64,000 nt of DNA from Streptomyces violaceoruber (GTDB taxonomy: Bacteria > Actinomycetota > Actinomycetes > Streptomycetales > Streptomycetaceae), in assembly GCF_033406955.1 (NCBI RefSeq), contig NZ_CP137734.1, forward strand, positions 7,192,001 through 7,256,000, given 5' to 3'. The translations under genes were made by a program, and so were the position numbers. Below, one piece after another: positions 17,160-25,971 of this stretch (position 1 is the stretch's first letter; every line of letters begins with the position of its first letter). The notes beneath the pieces were generated by a model. It saw nothing but the letters and a program-made list of their open reading frames with translations. It had not been told where the DNA came from and did no database searches.

Positions 17160-17555
17160 GTGCCCCAGGACCCCACCGAACGCCGCGTCACCGTCACCGG
17201 CCCGCCCCGGCGCACCGTCCCGCCCGCCCGGCTCCGCTCCCGCGGGCGCCACCCCCAGGCCACCGGCCACTACCGGCCGCGCACCGAGATCGACGAGCAG
17301 ACCACCCTCGGACACACCTACGTCCGCTCCCTGATGCGCAGCCAGCTGCGCGCCGGTCTCACCGCCCTCGCCGTGCTCGGCCTCCTCGTCGGGCCGCTGC
17401 CGCTGCTGTTCGCGGCGCTGCCCGACGCCCGGCGCCTGGAGTGGGCCGTCCTCGGCTTCGGCCTGTACGCCCCGCTGGTCCTGCTCGCCCGCTGGTACGT
17501 GCGCCGCGCCGAGCGCAACGAACGCGACTTCGTGCGGCTCGTCGAGGACCGGTGA
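17160..17555 (+). CDS. DUF485-like small membrane subunit of the symporter
   Basis: The 131-residue product has a hydrophilic, Pro/Arg-rich N-terminus of about 60 residues, then two membrane helices (LTALAVLGLLVGPLPLLFAAL and WAVLGFGLYAPLVLLARWYV). It ends in a short basic/acidic tail (RRAERNERDFVRLVEDR). Position and form resemble the DUF485/DUF4212 small subunits encoded just before ActP-type sodium/solute symporters. Start is a GTG at 17160, three bases after the response regulator stop. A partner role in transport is inferred from order and topology. Confidence 0.7.
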   Translation: MPQDPTERRVTVTGPPRRTVPPARLRSRGRHPQATGHYRPRTEIDEQTTLGHTYVRSLMRSQLRAGLTALAVLGLLVGPLPLLFAALPDARRLEWAVLGFGLYAPLVLLARWYVRRAERNERDFVRLVEDR

Positions 17556-17583
17556 CCATGCCGGACGAGGCCGTGAAGGCACC

Positions 17584-19419
17584 ATGAACTCCAGCTACGC
17601 CATACCCGCCGTCGCCCTCGTCGTCGTGGCCACCGTCCTCGTCGGCGCCTTCGGGCTGCGCATCTCCCGCACCACCTCCGACTTCTACGTCGCCTCCCGC
17701 ACCGTCGGCCCCCGCCTCAACGCCGCCGCCATCAGCGGCGAGTACCTCTCCGCCGCGTCCTTCCTCGGCATCGCGGGGCTGGTCCTCGTCCAGGGCCCCG
17801 ACATGCTCTGGTACCCGGTCGGCTACACCGCCGGCTACCTCGTCCTGCTGCTGTTCGTCGCCGCCCCGCTGCGCCGCTCGGGCGCCTACACGCTGCCCGA
17901 CTTCGCCGAGGCCCGGCTCGCCTCCCAGGGGGTGCGGCGGCTCGCGGGGGCCTTCGTCGTCGGAGTCGGCTGGCTCTACCTGCTGCCGCAGCTCCAGGGC
18001 GCCGGGCTGACGCTGACGGTGCTCAGCGGAGCGCCCGACTGGCTGGGCGGGGTGATCGTCGCGGTCGTCGTCGCCGCCATCGTCGCCGCCGGGGGCATGC
18101 GCAGCATCACCTTCGTCCAGGCCTTCCAGTTCTGGCTCAAACTCACCGCCCTGCTCGTCCCCGCCCTCTTCCTGGTGCTGGCCTGGCAGGGCGACGGCGC
18201 CCCCGGCCGCCCCTTCGACGAACCCGCCACCTTCCGGGAGCAGCGTTCGGTGCGGGTCGACGACAGTCTCACCCTCAAGCTGGAGGAGCCGCTGACCGTG
18301 GCCGTCGACGGCACCGTGGACGGCCGCGCCCACGACGGCGACCGCGTCGCCCTGCCCGCGGGCACCCACCGCATCGAGGCCGGCGCCCGCCTCACCTTCG
18401 CCGCACACACCCCCGTCCCGGCCGCCGGCCGCGGCGCCGACGACGCCCTGTCCCCCTCCCGGGCCGAGAGCCGCACGGAACGCCCGCTGTACGCCACGTA
18501 CGGCCTGATCCTCGCCACCTTCCTGGGCACCATGGGCCTGCCGCACGTCGTGGTGCGCTTCTACACCAGCCCGACCGGCGTCGCCGCCCGCCGCACCACC
18601 GTCGCCGTGCTCGGCCTCATCGGCGCCTTCTACCTGCTGCCGCCCCTCTACGGCGCCCTCGGCCGCCTCTACGCCCCCGAGCTGACCCTCACCGGGGACG
18701 CCGACGCCGCGGTCCTGCTGCTGCCCGAACGGGTGATCGGGGGAGTGGGCGGCGACCTGCTCGGCGCGCTGGTGGCGGGCGGCGCCTTCGCCGCGTTCCT
18801 GTCCACCGCGTCGGGGCTCACCATGGCCGTCGCGGGCGTCCTCACCCAGGACGTGCTGCCGTCCCGCGCCGTGCCGCACTTCCGGCTCGGCACCCTGCTC
18901 GCCATGGCCGTGCCGCTGGCGGCGAGCGCGCTGGTCGGCGGGCTGCCGGTCGCCGACGCCGTCGGCCTCGCCTTCGCCGTGTCCGCCTCCTCCTTCTGCC
19001 CGCTCCTCGTCCTCGGCATCTGGTGGCGACGGCTGACCCCGCCGGGCGCGGCCGCCGGGATGCTGGTGGGCGGCGGTTCCGCACTGCTCGCCGTGGCTGC
19101 CACCATGGGCGGCTTCCCGGGCGGCGGGGGGTCCCTGCACGCGCTGCTGGCCTGGCCCGCCCTGTGGTCGGTGCCGCTGGGCTTCCTCACCATGGTGCTG
19201 GTGTCCCTCGCCACCCCGGGCCGGGTGCCGGCCGGGACGGCGGCGATCCTGGCCCGCTTCCACCTGCCGGAGGAGCTGCACGCGGAGGAGCTGCACGCGG
19301 AGGAACTGCGCACGGACGACCTGCGCACGGACGACCTGCGTACCGACGACCTGGAGACGGCGGCCGACCTGCCCGAGGTGCGCGAGGTGCGCGACGTGCG
19401 CGAGGAGCCGACGCGGTGA
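17584..19419 (+). CDS. Sodium/solute symporter (ActP-like, SSS family)
   Basis: The 611-residue membrane protein has about thirteen helices and SSS-family motifs. SDFYVASRTVGPRLNAAAISGEYLS, GYLVLLLFVAAPLRRSG, GAFAAFLSTASGLTMAVAGVL and the MGLPHVVVRFYTS segment are typical of acetate/monocarboxylate symporters. An unusually long hydrophilic insertion (about residues 212-300) follows the sixth or seventh helix. The C-terminal tail holds a tandem pentapeptide repeat (EELHA/DDLRT). A substrate such as acetate, pyruvate or propionate is inferred from the family. The stop overlaps the kinase start as GTGA. Confidence 0.87.
   Translation: MNSSYAIPAVALVVVATVLVGAFGLRISRTTSDFYVASRTVGPRLNAAAISGEYLSAASFLGIAGLVLVQGPDMLWYPVGYTAGYLVLLLFVAAPLRRSGAYTLPDFAEARLASQGVRRLAGAFVVGVGWLYLLPQLQGAGLTLTVLSGAPDWLGGVIVAVVVAAIVAAGGMRSITFVQAFQFWLKLTALLVPALFLVLAWQGDGAPGRPFDEPATFREQRSVRVDDSLTLKLEEPLTVAVDGTVDGRAHDGDRVALPAGTHRIEAGARLTFAAHTPVPAAGRGADDALSPSRAESRTERPLYATYGLILATFLGTMGLPHVVVRFYTSPTGVAARRTTVAVLGLIGAFYLLPPLYGALGRLYAPELTLTGDADAAVLLLPERVIGGVGGDLLGALVAGGAFAAFLSTASGLTMAVAGVLTQDVLPSRAVPHFRLGTLLAMAVPLAASALVGGLPVADAVGLAFAVSASSFCPLLVLGIWWRRLTPPGAAAGMLVGGGSALLAVAATMGGFPGGGGSLHALLAWPALWSVPLGFLTMVLVSLATPGRVPAGTAAILARFHLPEELHAEELHAEELRTDDLRTDDLRTDDLETAADLPEVREVRDVREEPTR
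19270..19353 (+). repeat. 15-base in-frame tandem repeat in the symporter tail
   Basis: The unit encodes E/D-E/D-L-H/R-A/T and occurs about 5.6 times (EELHA, EELHA, EELRT, DDLRT, DDLRT, DDL). The first two DNA copies are identical and the third to fifth differ by single substitutions. Confidence 0.9.
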
Positions 19420-20633
19420 GCGGCTCCGTGGGCGGCTTCCTGGCGGGTCTCGCCGTGGCCCTGCTCCCGCTGCTGGCCGCCGGATTCTGGCTCGGGCGGC
19501 GCACGGCCCGCCCGCAGCACCTCGGCGGCCTGGGCACCCCGGTCGAGCACGCCACCTTCCAGACCCTGCACACCGCGTCCCTGGCCACGCCCCCGCTGCG
19601 GGCGGGCCTGACCGAGGAGACCGCCGGGAAGTCGGCCCGCAAGCTGCGCTCCCTGCTGGGCACGGACGCGCTGTGTCTGACGGACCTCGAAGAGGTCCTG
19701 GTCTGGGACGGCGTGGGCAACCACCACCGCGCCGAGATCATGGAACGCCTCGCGGGACCCCTGAGCACCGGCCGCGGCGAGGCCTTCCGGCTCTCCTGCG
19801 ACACTCCGGACTGCACGGTGCGCTGGGCCGTCGTCGCCCCGCTCACCGTCGACGACCGGGTGCACGGCGCCCTCGTCGCCTGCGCGCCCCGCGAGTCCGC
19901 CGTCCTGGTCCGCGCCGCCGGGGAGGTGGCCCGCTGGGTCTCCGTCCAACTGGAGCTGGCCGACCTCGACCAGTCCCGCACCCGCCTCATCGAGGCCGAG
20001 ATCAAGGCACTGCGCGCCCAGATCTCCCCGCACTTCATCTTCAACTCGCTCGCGGTCATCGCGTCCTTCGTGCGCACCGACCCCGAGCGCGCCCGCGAGC
20101 TGCTCCTGGAGTTCGCCGACTTCACCCGCTACTCGTTCCGCAGGCACGGCGACTTCACCACCCTCGCCGACGAGCTGCACGCCATCGACCACTACCTGGC
20201 GCTCGTGCGGGCCCGCTTCGGCGACCGGCTCGCCGTCACCCTCCAGGTCGCCCCCGAGGTGCTGCCGGTCGCGCTGCCCTTCCTCTGCCTCCAGCCGCTG
20301 GTGGAGAACGCCGTCAAGCACGGCCTGGAGGGCAAGGCGGACCGGTGCCGCATCCAGATCACCGCCCAGGACGCGGGCGCCGAGGCCCTGGTCGTCATCG
20401 AGGACGACGGCGCCGGCATGGACCCCGACCTGCTGCGCCGCATCCTCGCGCGCGAGGTCAGCCCGTCGGGCGGCATCGGGCTGTCCAACGTCGACGACCG
20501 CCTCCGCCAGGTCTACGGAGACGCCCACGGCCTGGTCATCGAGACGGCCGTCGGCGCGGGCATGAAGATCACGGTCCGGCTGCCGAAGTACCAGCCGGGC
20601 GTGCACTCGGCGGGCCGGCTAGGTCGCGACTGA
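19416..20633 (+). CDS. LytS-type sensor histidine kinase
   Basis: The 405-residue protein has one N-terminal membrane helix (FLAGLAVALLPLLAAGFWLG). A GAF-like sensor region at about 60-185 contains CDTPDCTVRWAVVAPLTVDD. The HisKA_7 block is ISPHFIFNSLAVIASFVR, with the likely phosphorylated His206. An HATPase domain has PLVENAVKHGLEG, EDDGAGMD and GGIGLSNVDDRL. The GTG at 19416 overlaps the symporter stop as GTGA. It should pair with the LytTR regulator at the head of the operon. LytS/LytTR pairs with transporters, such as BtsSR in E. coli, sense pyruvate or other carboxylates; here that is inference. Confidence 0.88.
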   Translation: MSGSVGGFLAGLAVALLPLLAAGFWLGRRTARPQHLGGLGTPVEHATFQTLHTASLATPPLRAGLTEETAGKSARKLRSLLGTDALCLTDLEEVLVWDGVGNHHRAEIMERLAGPLSTGRGEAFRLSCDTPDCTVRWAVVAPLTVDDRVHGALVACAPRESAVLVRAAGEVARWVSVQLELADLDQSRTRLIEAEIKALRAQISPHFIFNSLAVIASFVRTDPERARELLLEFADFTRYSFRRHGDFTTLADELHAIDHYLALVRARFGDRLAVTLQVAPEVLPVALPFLCLQPLVENAVKHGLEGKADRCRIQITAQDAGAEALVVIEDDGAGMDPDLLRRILAREVSPSGGIGLSNVDDRLRQVYGDAHGLVIETAVGAGMKITVRLPKYQPGVHSAGRLGRD

Positions 20634-20671
20634 GCCGGCCCGCCGAGCGACGGGGGCGCCCCACGCGGGGC

Positions 20672-20842
20672 TCAGGCGCTGCGCGTGGCCACCAGCCCCA
20701 GGGTGATCAGACCGAGCACGACCCAGCCGAACCACAGCCAGCCGTTGCTCCCGAGCGCCACCGTGTACGCCGTCACCGCGACGAGGCCGCCGATGGTGAG
20801 CGCCCCCATCGTCTTCGTCGAACTGTCCGTGGAACCGGGCAT
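20672..20842 (-). CDS. Small membrane protein of unknown function
   Basis: The 56-residue product has two hydrophobic segments, TMGALTIGGLVAVTAYTVAL and GWLWFGWVVLGLITLGLVA, and no recognised domain. ATG at 20842 is chosen because GGAGG lies eight bases upstream; the upstream in-frame ATG at 20875 would add eleven residues. It lies 43 bases downstream of ctaG on the same strand and could be co-transcribed, which hints at a role near the cytochrome oxidase, but nothing in the sequence proves it. It converges on the kinase gene. Confidence 0.65.
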   Translation of the reverse strand: MPGSTDSSTKTMGALTIGGLVAVTAYTVALGSNGWLWFGWVVLGLITLGLVATRSA

Positions 20843-20885
20843 CGCAACACCCTCCTCGTGTCCGTTGCCCTCCATGGTGCCCCGT

Positions 20886-21836
20886 TCAGCCGCCGCGTGT
20901 GTTCAGTGAGGCCAGGTAGGCGTTGTAGGCCGCCAGCTCCTTGTCGCCGTCGCGGTCGGCGGCCCGGTCGCTGCGCCGGGCCTGGCGCTCCTCCGAGGCG
21001 TACCACTGGAAGAGGAGCGCGAGCAGCACCAGCACGGACGGGACCTCGCTGAAGGCCCAGGCGATGCCGCCGGCCGCGTTCTGGTCGGAGAGCGCGTCGA
21101 TGCCGAGCGAGGCAGGCGGGTTCTTGAACGTCTCGACCATCGGGGAGGAGGCCATCATCAGCGCGATGCCGAAGAACGCGTGGAACGGCATGCCCGCGAA
21201 CAGCTCCAGCATCCGCATCAGGTAGCCCGGCCGGTGCGGGCCCGGGTCGACGCCCATGATCGGCCAGAAGAACACCACGCCCACGGCGAGGAAGTGCACC
21301 ATCATCCCGATGTGCCCGGCCTGCGAGCCCATCAGGGTGTCGAAGAGCGGCGTGAAGTACAGCGCGTACAGGCTCGCGATGAACAGCGGAATGGTGAACG
21401 CCGGGTGCGTGATGATCCGCATGTAGCGGCTGTGCAGGAGCATCAGCAGCAGCTCACGGGGACCCTTGCGGCCACGCCCCGCGGGGGGCAGTGCGCGCAG
21501 GGCCAGCGTGATCGGGGCGCCGAGCAGCAGCAGGATCGGCGACACCATGCTGATCACCATGTGCTGGACCATGTGCACGCTGAACATGACCATGCCGTAG
21601 TCGTTCAGCTTGGTGCACATCATCAGGGCGACGCTCAGCACACCGGCCACGAAGGCCACGGTCCGGCCGACCGGCCACTTGTCACCGCGCCGCACCAGAC
21701 GCGCGACGCCCCACCCGTACAGCGCCAGTCCCAGGAGGCAGGCGACCAGGAAGAAGGGATCCGCCGACCATGCGAGACCCCGCCCCAGCGTGAACGGCGG
21801 CAGATCCATCGTCATGCCGTGCCCGCTGTGATCCAT
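20886..21836 (-). CDS. ctaG: CtaG-family cytochrome c oxidase assembly protein
   Basis: The 316-residue protein has about seven membrane helices and matches the CtaG_Caa3 family, which helps insert copper into aa3-type cytochrome c oxidase. Helix-rich motifs with histidines include MFSVHMVQHMVISMVSPILLLLGAP, HIGMMVHFLAVGVVFFWP and MPFHAFFGIALMM. The N-terminus MDHSGHGMTMD is rich in Met and His and could bind copper. ATG at 21836 has AGGAG seven bases upstream. The C-terminus is a charged cytoplasmic tail. This copper CtaG is unrelated to the heme-O synthase sometimes given a similar symbol. Confidence 0.88.
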   Translation of the reverse strand: MDHSGHGMTMDLPPFTLGRGLAWSADPFFLVACLLGLALYGWGVARLVRRGDKWPVGRTVAFVAGVLSVALMMCTKLNDYGMVMFSVHMVQHMVISMVSPILLLLGAPITLALRALPPAGRGRKGPRELLLMLLHSRYMRIITHPAFTIPLFIASLYALYFTPLFDTLMGSQAGHIGMMVHFLAVGVVFFWPIMGVDPGPHRPGYLMRMLELFAGMPFHAFFGIALMMASSPMVETFKNPPASLGIDALSDQNAAGGIAWAFSEVPSVLVLLALLFQWYASEERQARRSDRAADRDGDKELAAYNAYLASLNTRGG

Positions 21837-21924
21837 CCGCCCGCTCCTGTTTCGTGGGGGTTGAGCGCGGTTGAACGCCGCTTGTCCGAGCCAAGCGTAG
21901 AACCGCCCCCGGCCACATCTGCGA

Positions 21925-22010
21925 CCGGGGGCGGGGAAAGCGCCCCAAAGGGGCACGGGGAACTGCGCGACAAGCCACACCGGCCCGCAGACCTCGAATC
22001 ACCTCAAGGC
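21925..22010. repeat. Streptomyces-type intergenic repeat between ctaG and pfkA
   Basis: The stretch contains GCCCC-AAA-GGGGC at 21942-21954, followed by a conserved-looking tail GGGGAACTGCGCGACAAGCC at 21957-21976. In my recollection this GGGGAACTGCGCGAC tail is a recurrent intergenic repeat in Streptomyces genomes. Its function is unknown. Confidence 0.6.
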
Positions 22011-22029
22011 CCGAGCTCCGACCGGCAGG

Positions 22030-23055
22030 TCAGAGAACACACTCCGCTTCCGCGTACCGCGCGTCCGGCACCGTCTTCAACGACTCCACCGCGTCGGCGA
22101 GCGACACCATCTCGATGTCCGTCCCGCGCAGGGCCGTCATCTTCCCGAACTCCCCGCGGTGCACCGCCTCCACCGCGTGCCACCCGAACCGCGTCGCCAG
22201 CACCCGGTCGTACGCCGTCGGCGTGCCGCCGCGCTGGACGTGTCCGAGTATCACCGGCCGGGCCTCCTTGCCGAGCCGCTCCTCCAGCTCGATGGAGAGC
22301 TGGCGGGCGATCCCGGCGAAGCGCTCGTGGCCGTAGACGTCCTTGCCGCCCTCGTCGAAGTCCATGGTCCCGGCCTTCGGCTTGGCACCCTCCGCGGCCA
22401 CCACGATCGCGAACCGCTTGCCCGCGGAGAAACGCTCCCCGACCTTCGCGGTCAGCTCGTCGATGTCGAAGGGCCGCTCCGGGACGACGACGGCGTGCGC
22501 ACCCGCGGCCATGCCCGAGTGCAGCGCGATCCAGCCGGTGTGCCGGCCCATGACCTCGACGATCAGCACCCGCTGGTGGGACTCGGCGGTGGTCTTCAGC
22601 CGGTCCAGGGCCTCGGTGGCGACGGTCACCGCGGTGTCGAAGCCGAAGGTGACGTCGGTGACCGCTATGTCGTTGTCGATGGTCTTCGGCACGCCCACGA
22701 TCGGCAGGCCGTTGTCGGACAGCAGCCGGGCCGCCTTCAGCGTGCCCTCGCCGCCGATCGGGATGATCGCGTCGAGGCCGAGTTCCTCGACGTGTCCCCG
22801 GGCCCGCTCCACGCCGTCCCGCAGGTGTTCGGGTCGGACCCGGGAGGAGCCGAGGATGGTGCCGCCGCGCGCCAGGATGCCGCCGACCGCGTCGAGGTCG
22901 AGCTTGAGGTAGTCGCACTCCAGGAGGCCCTTCCAGCCGTCCCGGAAACCGATGACCTCGTCGCCGTGGTCGACGACGGCGCGGTGCACGACGGACCGGA
23001 TGACGGCGTTCAGGCCGGGGCAGTCGCCGCCGGACGTGAGGACACCAATGCGCAT
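22030..23055 (-). CDS. pfkA: 6-phosphofructokinase
   Basis: The 341-residue enzyme phosphorylates fructose-6-phosphate in glycolysis. Motifs are IGVLTSGGDCPGLNAVIR (nucleotide loop), IPIGGEGTLKAARLL, the catalytic VPKTIDNDI, EVMGRHTGWIAL and VQRGGTPTAYDR. The GGEGT form, with Gly at the position that is Asp in pyrophosphate-dependent enzymes, points to ATP as donor. Length fits the actinobacterial type. The gene is transcribed away from ctaG's start, and no operon partner is clear. Streptomyces carry several pfkA copies; this order resembles the S. coelicolor pfkA3 locus, but I could not verify that. Confidence 0.93.
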   Translation of the reverse strand: MRIGVLTSGGDCPGLNAVIRSVVHRAVVDHGDEVIGFRDGWKGLLECDYLKLDLDAVGGILARGGTILGSSRVRPEHLRDGVERARGHVEELGLDAIIPIGGEGTLKAARLLSDNGLPIVGVPKTIDNDIAVTDVTFGFDTAVTVATEALDRLKTTAESHQRVLIVEVMGRHTGWIALHSGMAAGAHAVVVPERPFDIDELTAKVGERFSAGKRFAIVVAAEGAKPKAGTMDFDEGGKDVYGHERFAGIARQLSIELEERLGKEARPVILGHVQRGGTPTAYDRVLATRFGWHAVEAVHRGEFGKMTALRGTDIEMVSLADAVESLKTVPDARYAEAECVL

Positions 23056-23221
23056 AGCCCGAAATACCTTCTCAACGTGGCACGGGTCCGGACCGCGCTG
23101 TCCGGCTCGATCCCCGCCACCCTAGCGGCATCGGGGGGCGGGACCGAACCGTGCGTCCGCCTACTGGACGAGTCCGCTCACCTGTGCGGACGGGGCATCA
23201 GACGGGCCCGCCCCGCCAGGG

Positions 23222-23950
23222 TCAGGCAGGCTGCTGCGCGGCCGCGATGCGCTCGTTGCGCAGCGCCTCGTACCAGCGGTCGTCGGTCGGCGGCAGCGCG
23301 TTCACGTCGAGGGCCAGCTTGAGCAGCAGGTCCGCGATCAGCGGGTTGCGGGCCAGCACGGGGCCGTGCATGTAGGTGCCGAAGACCGTGTCGTTGTACG
23401 CGCCCTCCGTGCCGTCCCCCGTGCCGTTGCCGTTGCCGAAGCGGACCTGGGCGAGCGGGCGGGCGTTGGGCCCGACGTGGGTGACGCCCTGGTGGTTCTC
23501 GAAGCCGGTCAGCGGGGGCAGGCCGAGGCGCGGGTCGATGTCGCCGAGGACGTCGCCGACGCACCGGGCGCCCTCGCCGCGGGTGGAGACCACGTCGAGC
23601 AGGCCGAGGCCCGGCTCGCGCTGGCCGAGGTCGTTGATGAACTCGTGGCCCAGGATCTGGTAGCCGGCGCAGACCGAGAAGACGATCGCGCCGTTCTCCA
23701 CCGCCCGGTACAGGCCGCCGTCACGGCGCAGCCGCTCGGCCGCGAGCCGCTGCGGCCGGTCCTCGCCGCCGCCGACGAGGTAGATGTCGCCGGAGGTCGG
23801 AATCGGCTGGTCGCTGCGCACGTCGAGCCGGGCCACGTCGAGTCCGCGCTGGCGGGCCCGGCGCTCCACGACGAGGGCGTTGCCCTGGTCGCCGTAGGTG
23901 CTGAGCAGATCCGGGTAGATCCAGACGATCCGCAGTTGGTTGTCGCTCAC
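23222..23950 (-). CDS. gatD: Lipid II isoglutaminyl synthase, glutamine amidotransferase subunit GatD
   Basis: The 242-residue class I glutaminase-like protein has the nucleophile Cys94 in VFSVCAGYQILG and the catalytic histidine in FGTYMHGPVLARNP. It begins with LRIVWIYPDLLSTYGDQGN. GatD frees ammonia from glutamine and passes it to MurT, which amidates D-glutamate in the lipid II stem peptide. Its partner gene lies 23 bases upstream. Start is the GTG at 23950. It was formerly annotated as cobyric-acid-synthase-like; the murT neighbour makes the GatD role much more likely. Confidence 0.92.
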   Translation of the reverse strand: MSDNQLRIVWIYPDLLSTYGDQGNALVVERRARQRGLDVARLDVRSDQPIPTSGDIYLVGGGEDRPQRLAAERLRRDGGLYRAVENGAIVFSVCAGYQILGHEFINDLGQREPGLGLLDVVSTRGEGARCVGDVLGDIDPRLGLPPLTGFENHQGVTHVGPNARPLAQVRFGNGNGTGDGTEGAYNDTVFGTYMHGPVLARNPLIADLLLKLALDVNALPPTDDRWYEALRNERIAAAQQPA

Positions 23951-23973
23951 GAAAATCCCCTGAAGTCTCGCGG

Positions 23974-25212
23974 TCAGTTGCCGACGCGGCGGCGCAGGTC
24001 CTGGAAGGCGGTGTAGTTCGCGATGACCTCGATGCGTCCCGGCGGGCACAGCTGCACCGCCTGGTCGAGGTCCTCGCACACCTGGAACTGCTGGTTCGCG
24101 ACCTCCAGGCGCACCGCGAGGTCCAGCTTCCGGTCGCCGACCACACAGATCGGATGGCCGGACAGCCGGGTGTAGTCCACGTCCCACAGCCAGGAGGTGT
24201 CGGTGCCGTCGGCGCCGCGCGCGTTCACCGAGAGGATCACCGGGGCCGGCGGCGGGTCGATCAGGGAGAAGGTCTCCAGCCAGCCCGCCGGGTTCTTGGC
24301 GAGCAGCAGGCGCAGGTCGCGGCCCTGGAACTGGACGACGTCGTAGCGCCCGGCGACGGCCTGCACCTGGTACATGCGCTCCAGGGCGACCTGCGGCGGC
24401 ACCCCGAAGACGGCGGCGACGGCGGCCGAGGAGGCGGCGTTGGCCTTGTTGGCGCGGCCCGGCAGCTGGAGGTGGATCGGCCACGCGGAGCCGTGCGGGT
24501 CGAGCACGTGGTCGCCGGACAGCGCCCAGCTCGGCGTCGGGCGGCGGAAGCCGCACTCGCCGCAGAACCAGTCGTCGCCCGGGCGCTGCATGACGCCGCC
24601 GCAGGACGGGCAGGACCAGGCGTCGTCCTTCCACATCTGTCCGGCGGCGACCCAGATCACGTTCGGGGAGGAGGACGCGGCCCACACCACCAGCGGGTCG
24701 TCGGCGTTGGCGACGACCACGGCCTTCGAGCCGGCCAGGCCCTCGCGCCAGTTCTCGGCGAGCATGCGGGTCTCGGCGGCGCGGTCCAGCTGGTCGCGGG
24801 AGAGGTTGAGCAGCGCGATGCACTTCGGGTCGGTGGCCTGGGCGACGCCGACGAGGTACTTCTCGTCGACCTCGATGACCCCGTAGCGGGCGTCCGCGCC
24901 GCCCGCGAGAGCCGAGGTGATGCCGGCCGGCATGTTGGCGCCGAGCGCGTTGGAGACGACCGGACCGGCCGCCTTGAGCGCCTCGGCGATGAGCCGGGTG
25001 GTGGTGGTCTTGCCGTTGGTCGCCGAGACCAGGGTCACGTCCAGGTGCCCGGCGAGCCGGCCGAGGAGGTCGGGGTCGAGTTTCAGCGCGACCCGGCCGC
25101 CGATCACCGAACCGCTGCCGCGCCCCGCGGCGCGCGATGCCGCCGCGACCGCCTTGCCCGCGGTCACGGCGATCTTGGCCCGCGGCGTGAGCGGGTCCGA
25201 GTTGCCTGCCAT
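23974..25212 (-). CDS. murT: Lipid II isoglutaminyl synthase, Mur-ligase-like subunit MurT
   Basis: The 412-residue protein has the Mur-ligase ATP loop VTLVSATNGKTTTTRLIAEAL, then NALGANMPAGI and VIEVDEKYL. A four-cysteine zinc ribbon (CPSCGG and CGECGF) inserted in the central domain is typical of MurT. The C-terminal DUF1727 region contains GRIEVIANYTAFQDLRRRVG. MurT activates the alpha-carboxyl of D-iso-glutamate in lipid II with ATP and uses ammonia from GatD. ATG at 25212 has GGAGG about twelve bases upstream. It is divergent from def. Confidence 0.93.
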   Translation of the reverse strand: MAGNSDPLTPRAKIAVTAGKAVAAASRAAGRGSGSVIGGRVALKLDPDLLGRLAGHLDVTLVSATNGKTTTTRLIAEALKAAGPVVSNALGANMPAGITSALAGGADARYGVIEVDEKYLVGVAQATDPKCIALLNLSRDQLDRAAETRMLAENWREGLAGSKAVVVANADDPLVVWAASSSPNVIWVAAGQMWKDDAWSCPSCGGVMQRPGDDWFCGECGFRRPTPSWALSGDHVLDPHGSAWPIHLQLPGRANKANAASSAAVAAVFGVPPQVALERMYQVQAVAGRYDVVQFQGRDLRLLLAKNPAGWLETFSLIDPPPAPVILSVNARGADGTDTSWLWDVDYTRLSGHPICVVGDRKLDLAVRLEVANQQFQVCEDLDQAVQLCPPGRIEVIANYTAFQDLRRRVGN

Positions 25213-25390
25213 CAGTTCTCGATCCTCCTTGCCGTACGCGCCGCGCCTGAAGCCTGTGAAGCCTGACGGCCACGTGGTGTGGACCTCAGCCTATCGAGAT
25301 CCATTCGCACTCCCGAATCGCGGCACCGGCCACCGGTTCCGGCGGTGGGCGCCTGCCGCCGGGGGACACAGGGACCTTACTCTGACCGCC

Positions 25391-25930
25391 ATGCGACAAG
25401 GCTCCATCCCGGGCGCCCACGGGCGCGTCCGTCCCCTCGGCCTCCTCGGCGACCCCGTCCTGCACGCCCGCTGCGCGGAGGTGACGGACTTCGGCCCGGA
25501 ACTCGCGGCGCTCGTGGAGGACTTGTTCGCGACCATGTACGCCGCCCACGGCGTGGGCCTGGCCGCGAACCAGGTCGGCGAGGCGGTGCGCGTCTTCGTG
25601 TACGACTGCCCGGACGACGAGGACGAGCGGCACCTCGGGCACGTGGTGAACCCCCGGCTGGTGGAGACCGGCGGTGTGGTGGTGCGCGGTCCGGAGGGCT
25701 GTCTGTCGCTGCCGGGTCTGGAGGCGGGGACCGAGCGGTACGACGAGGCGGTGGTGACGGGCTTCACGGTGGCCGGTGAGCCGGTCACCGTGCGCGGGAC
25801 GGGGTTCTTCGCCCGGTGCCTCCAGCACGAGTGCGACCACCTGGAGGGACGGGTCTACGCCGATCGCCTGACCGGCCGGCGCCACCGCAAGCTGATGCGC
25901 CAGGTGGCGCGGGCGTCCTGGCACCGCTGA
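25391..25930 (+). CDS. def: Peptide deformylase
   Basis: The 179-residue metalloenzyme removes the formyl group from nascent proteins. All three motifs are present: GVGLAANQ at 54-61 (Gln oxyanion residue), EGCLS at 102-106 with the metal ligand Cys104, and HECDH at 146-150 with two histidine ligands and the catalytic Glu. ATG at 25391 gives the standard short N-terminus; the frame stays open far upstream but that region looks non-coding. It is transcribed alone, divergent from murT. Streptomyces usually have several deformylases, so this may not be the only one. Confidence 0.93.
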   Translation: MRQGSIPGAHGRVRPLGLLGDPVLHARCAEVTDFGPELAALVEDLFATMYAAHGVGLAANQVGEAVRVFVYDCPDDEDERHLGHVVNPRLVETGGVVVRGPEGCLSLPGLEAGTERYDEAVVTGFTVAGEPVTVRGTGFFARCLQHECDHLEGRVYADRLTGRRHRKLMRQVARASWHR

Positions 25931-25971
25931 ACGCCCTCCCCGACGACGACCGGGGCGCGCGAGGCCGGGGG

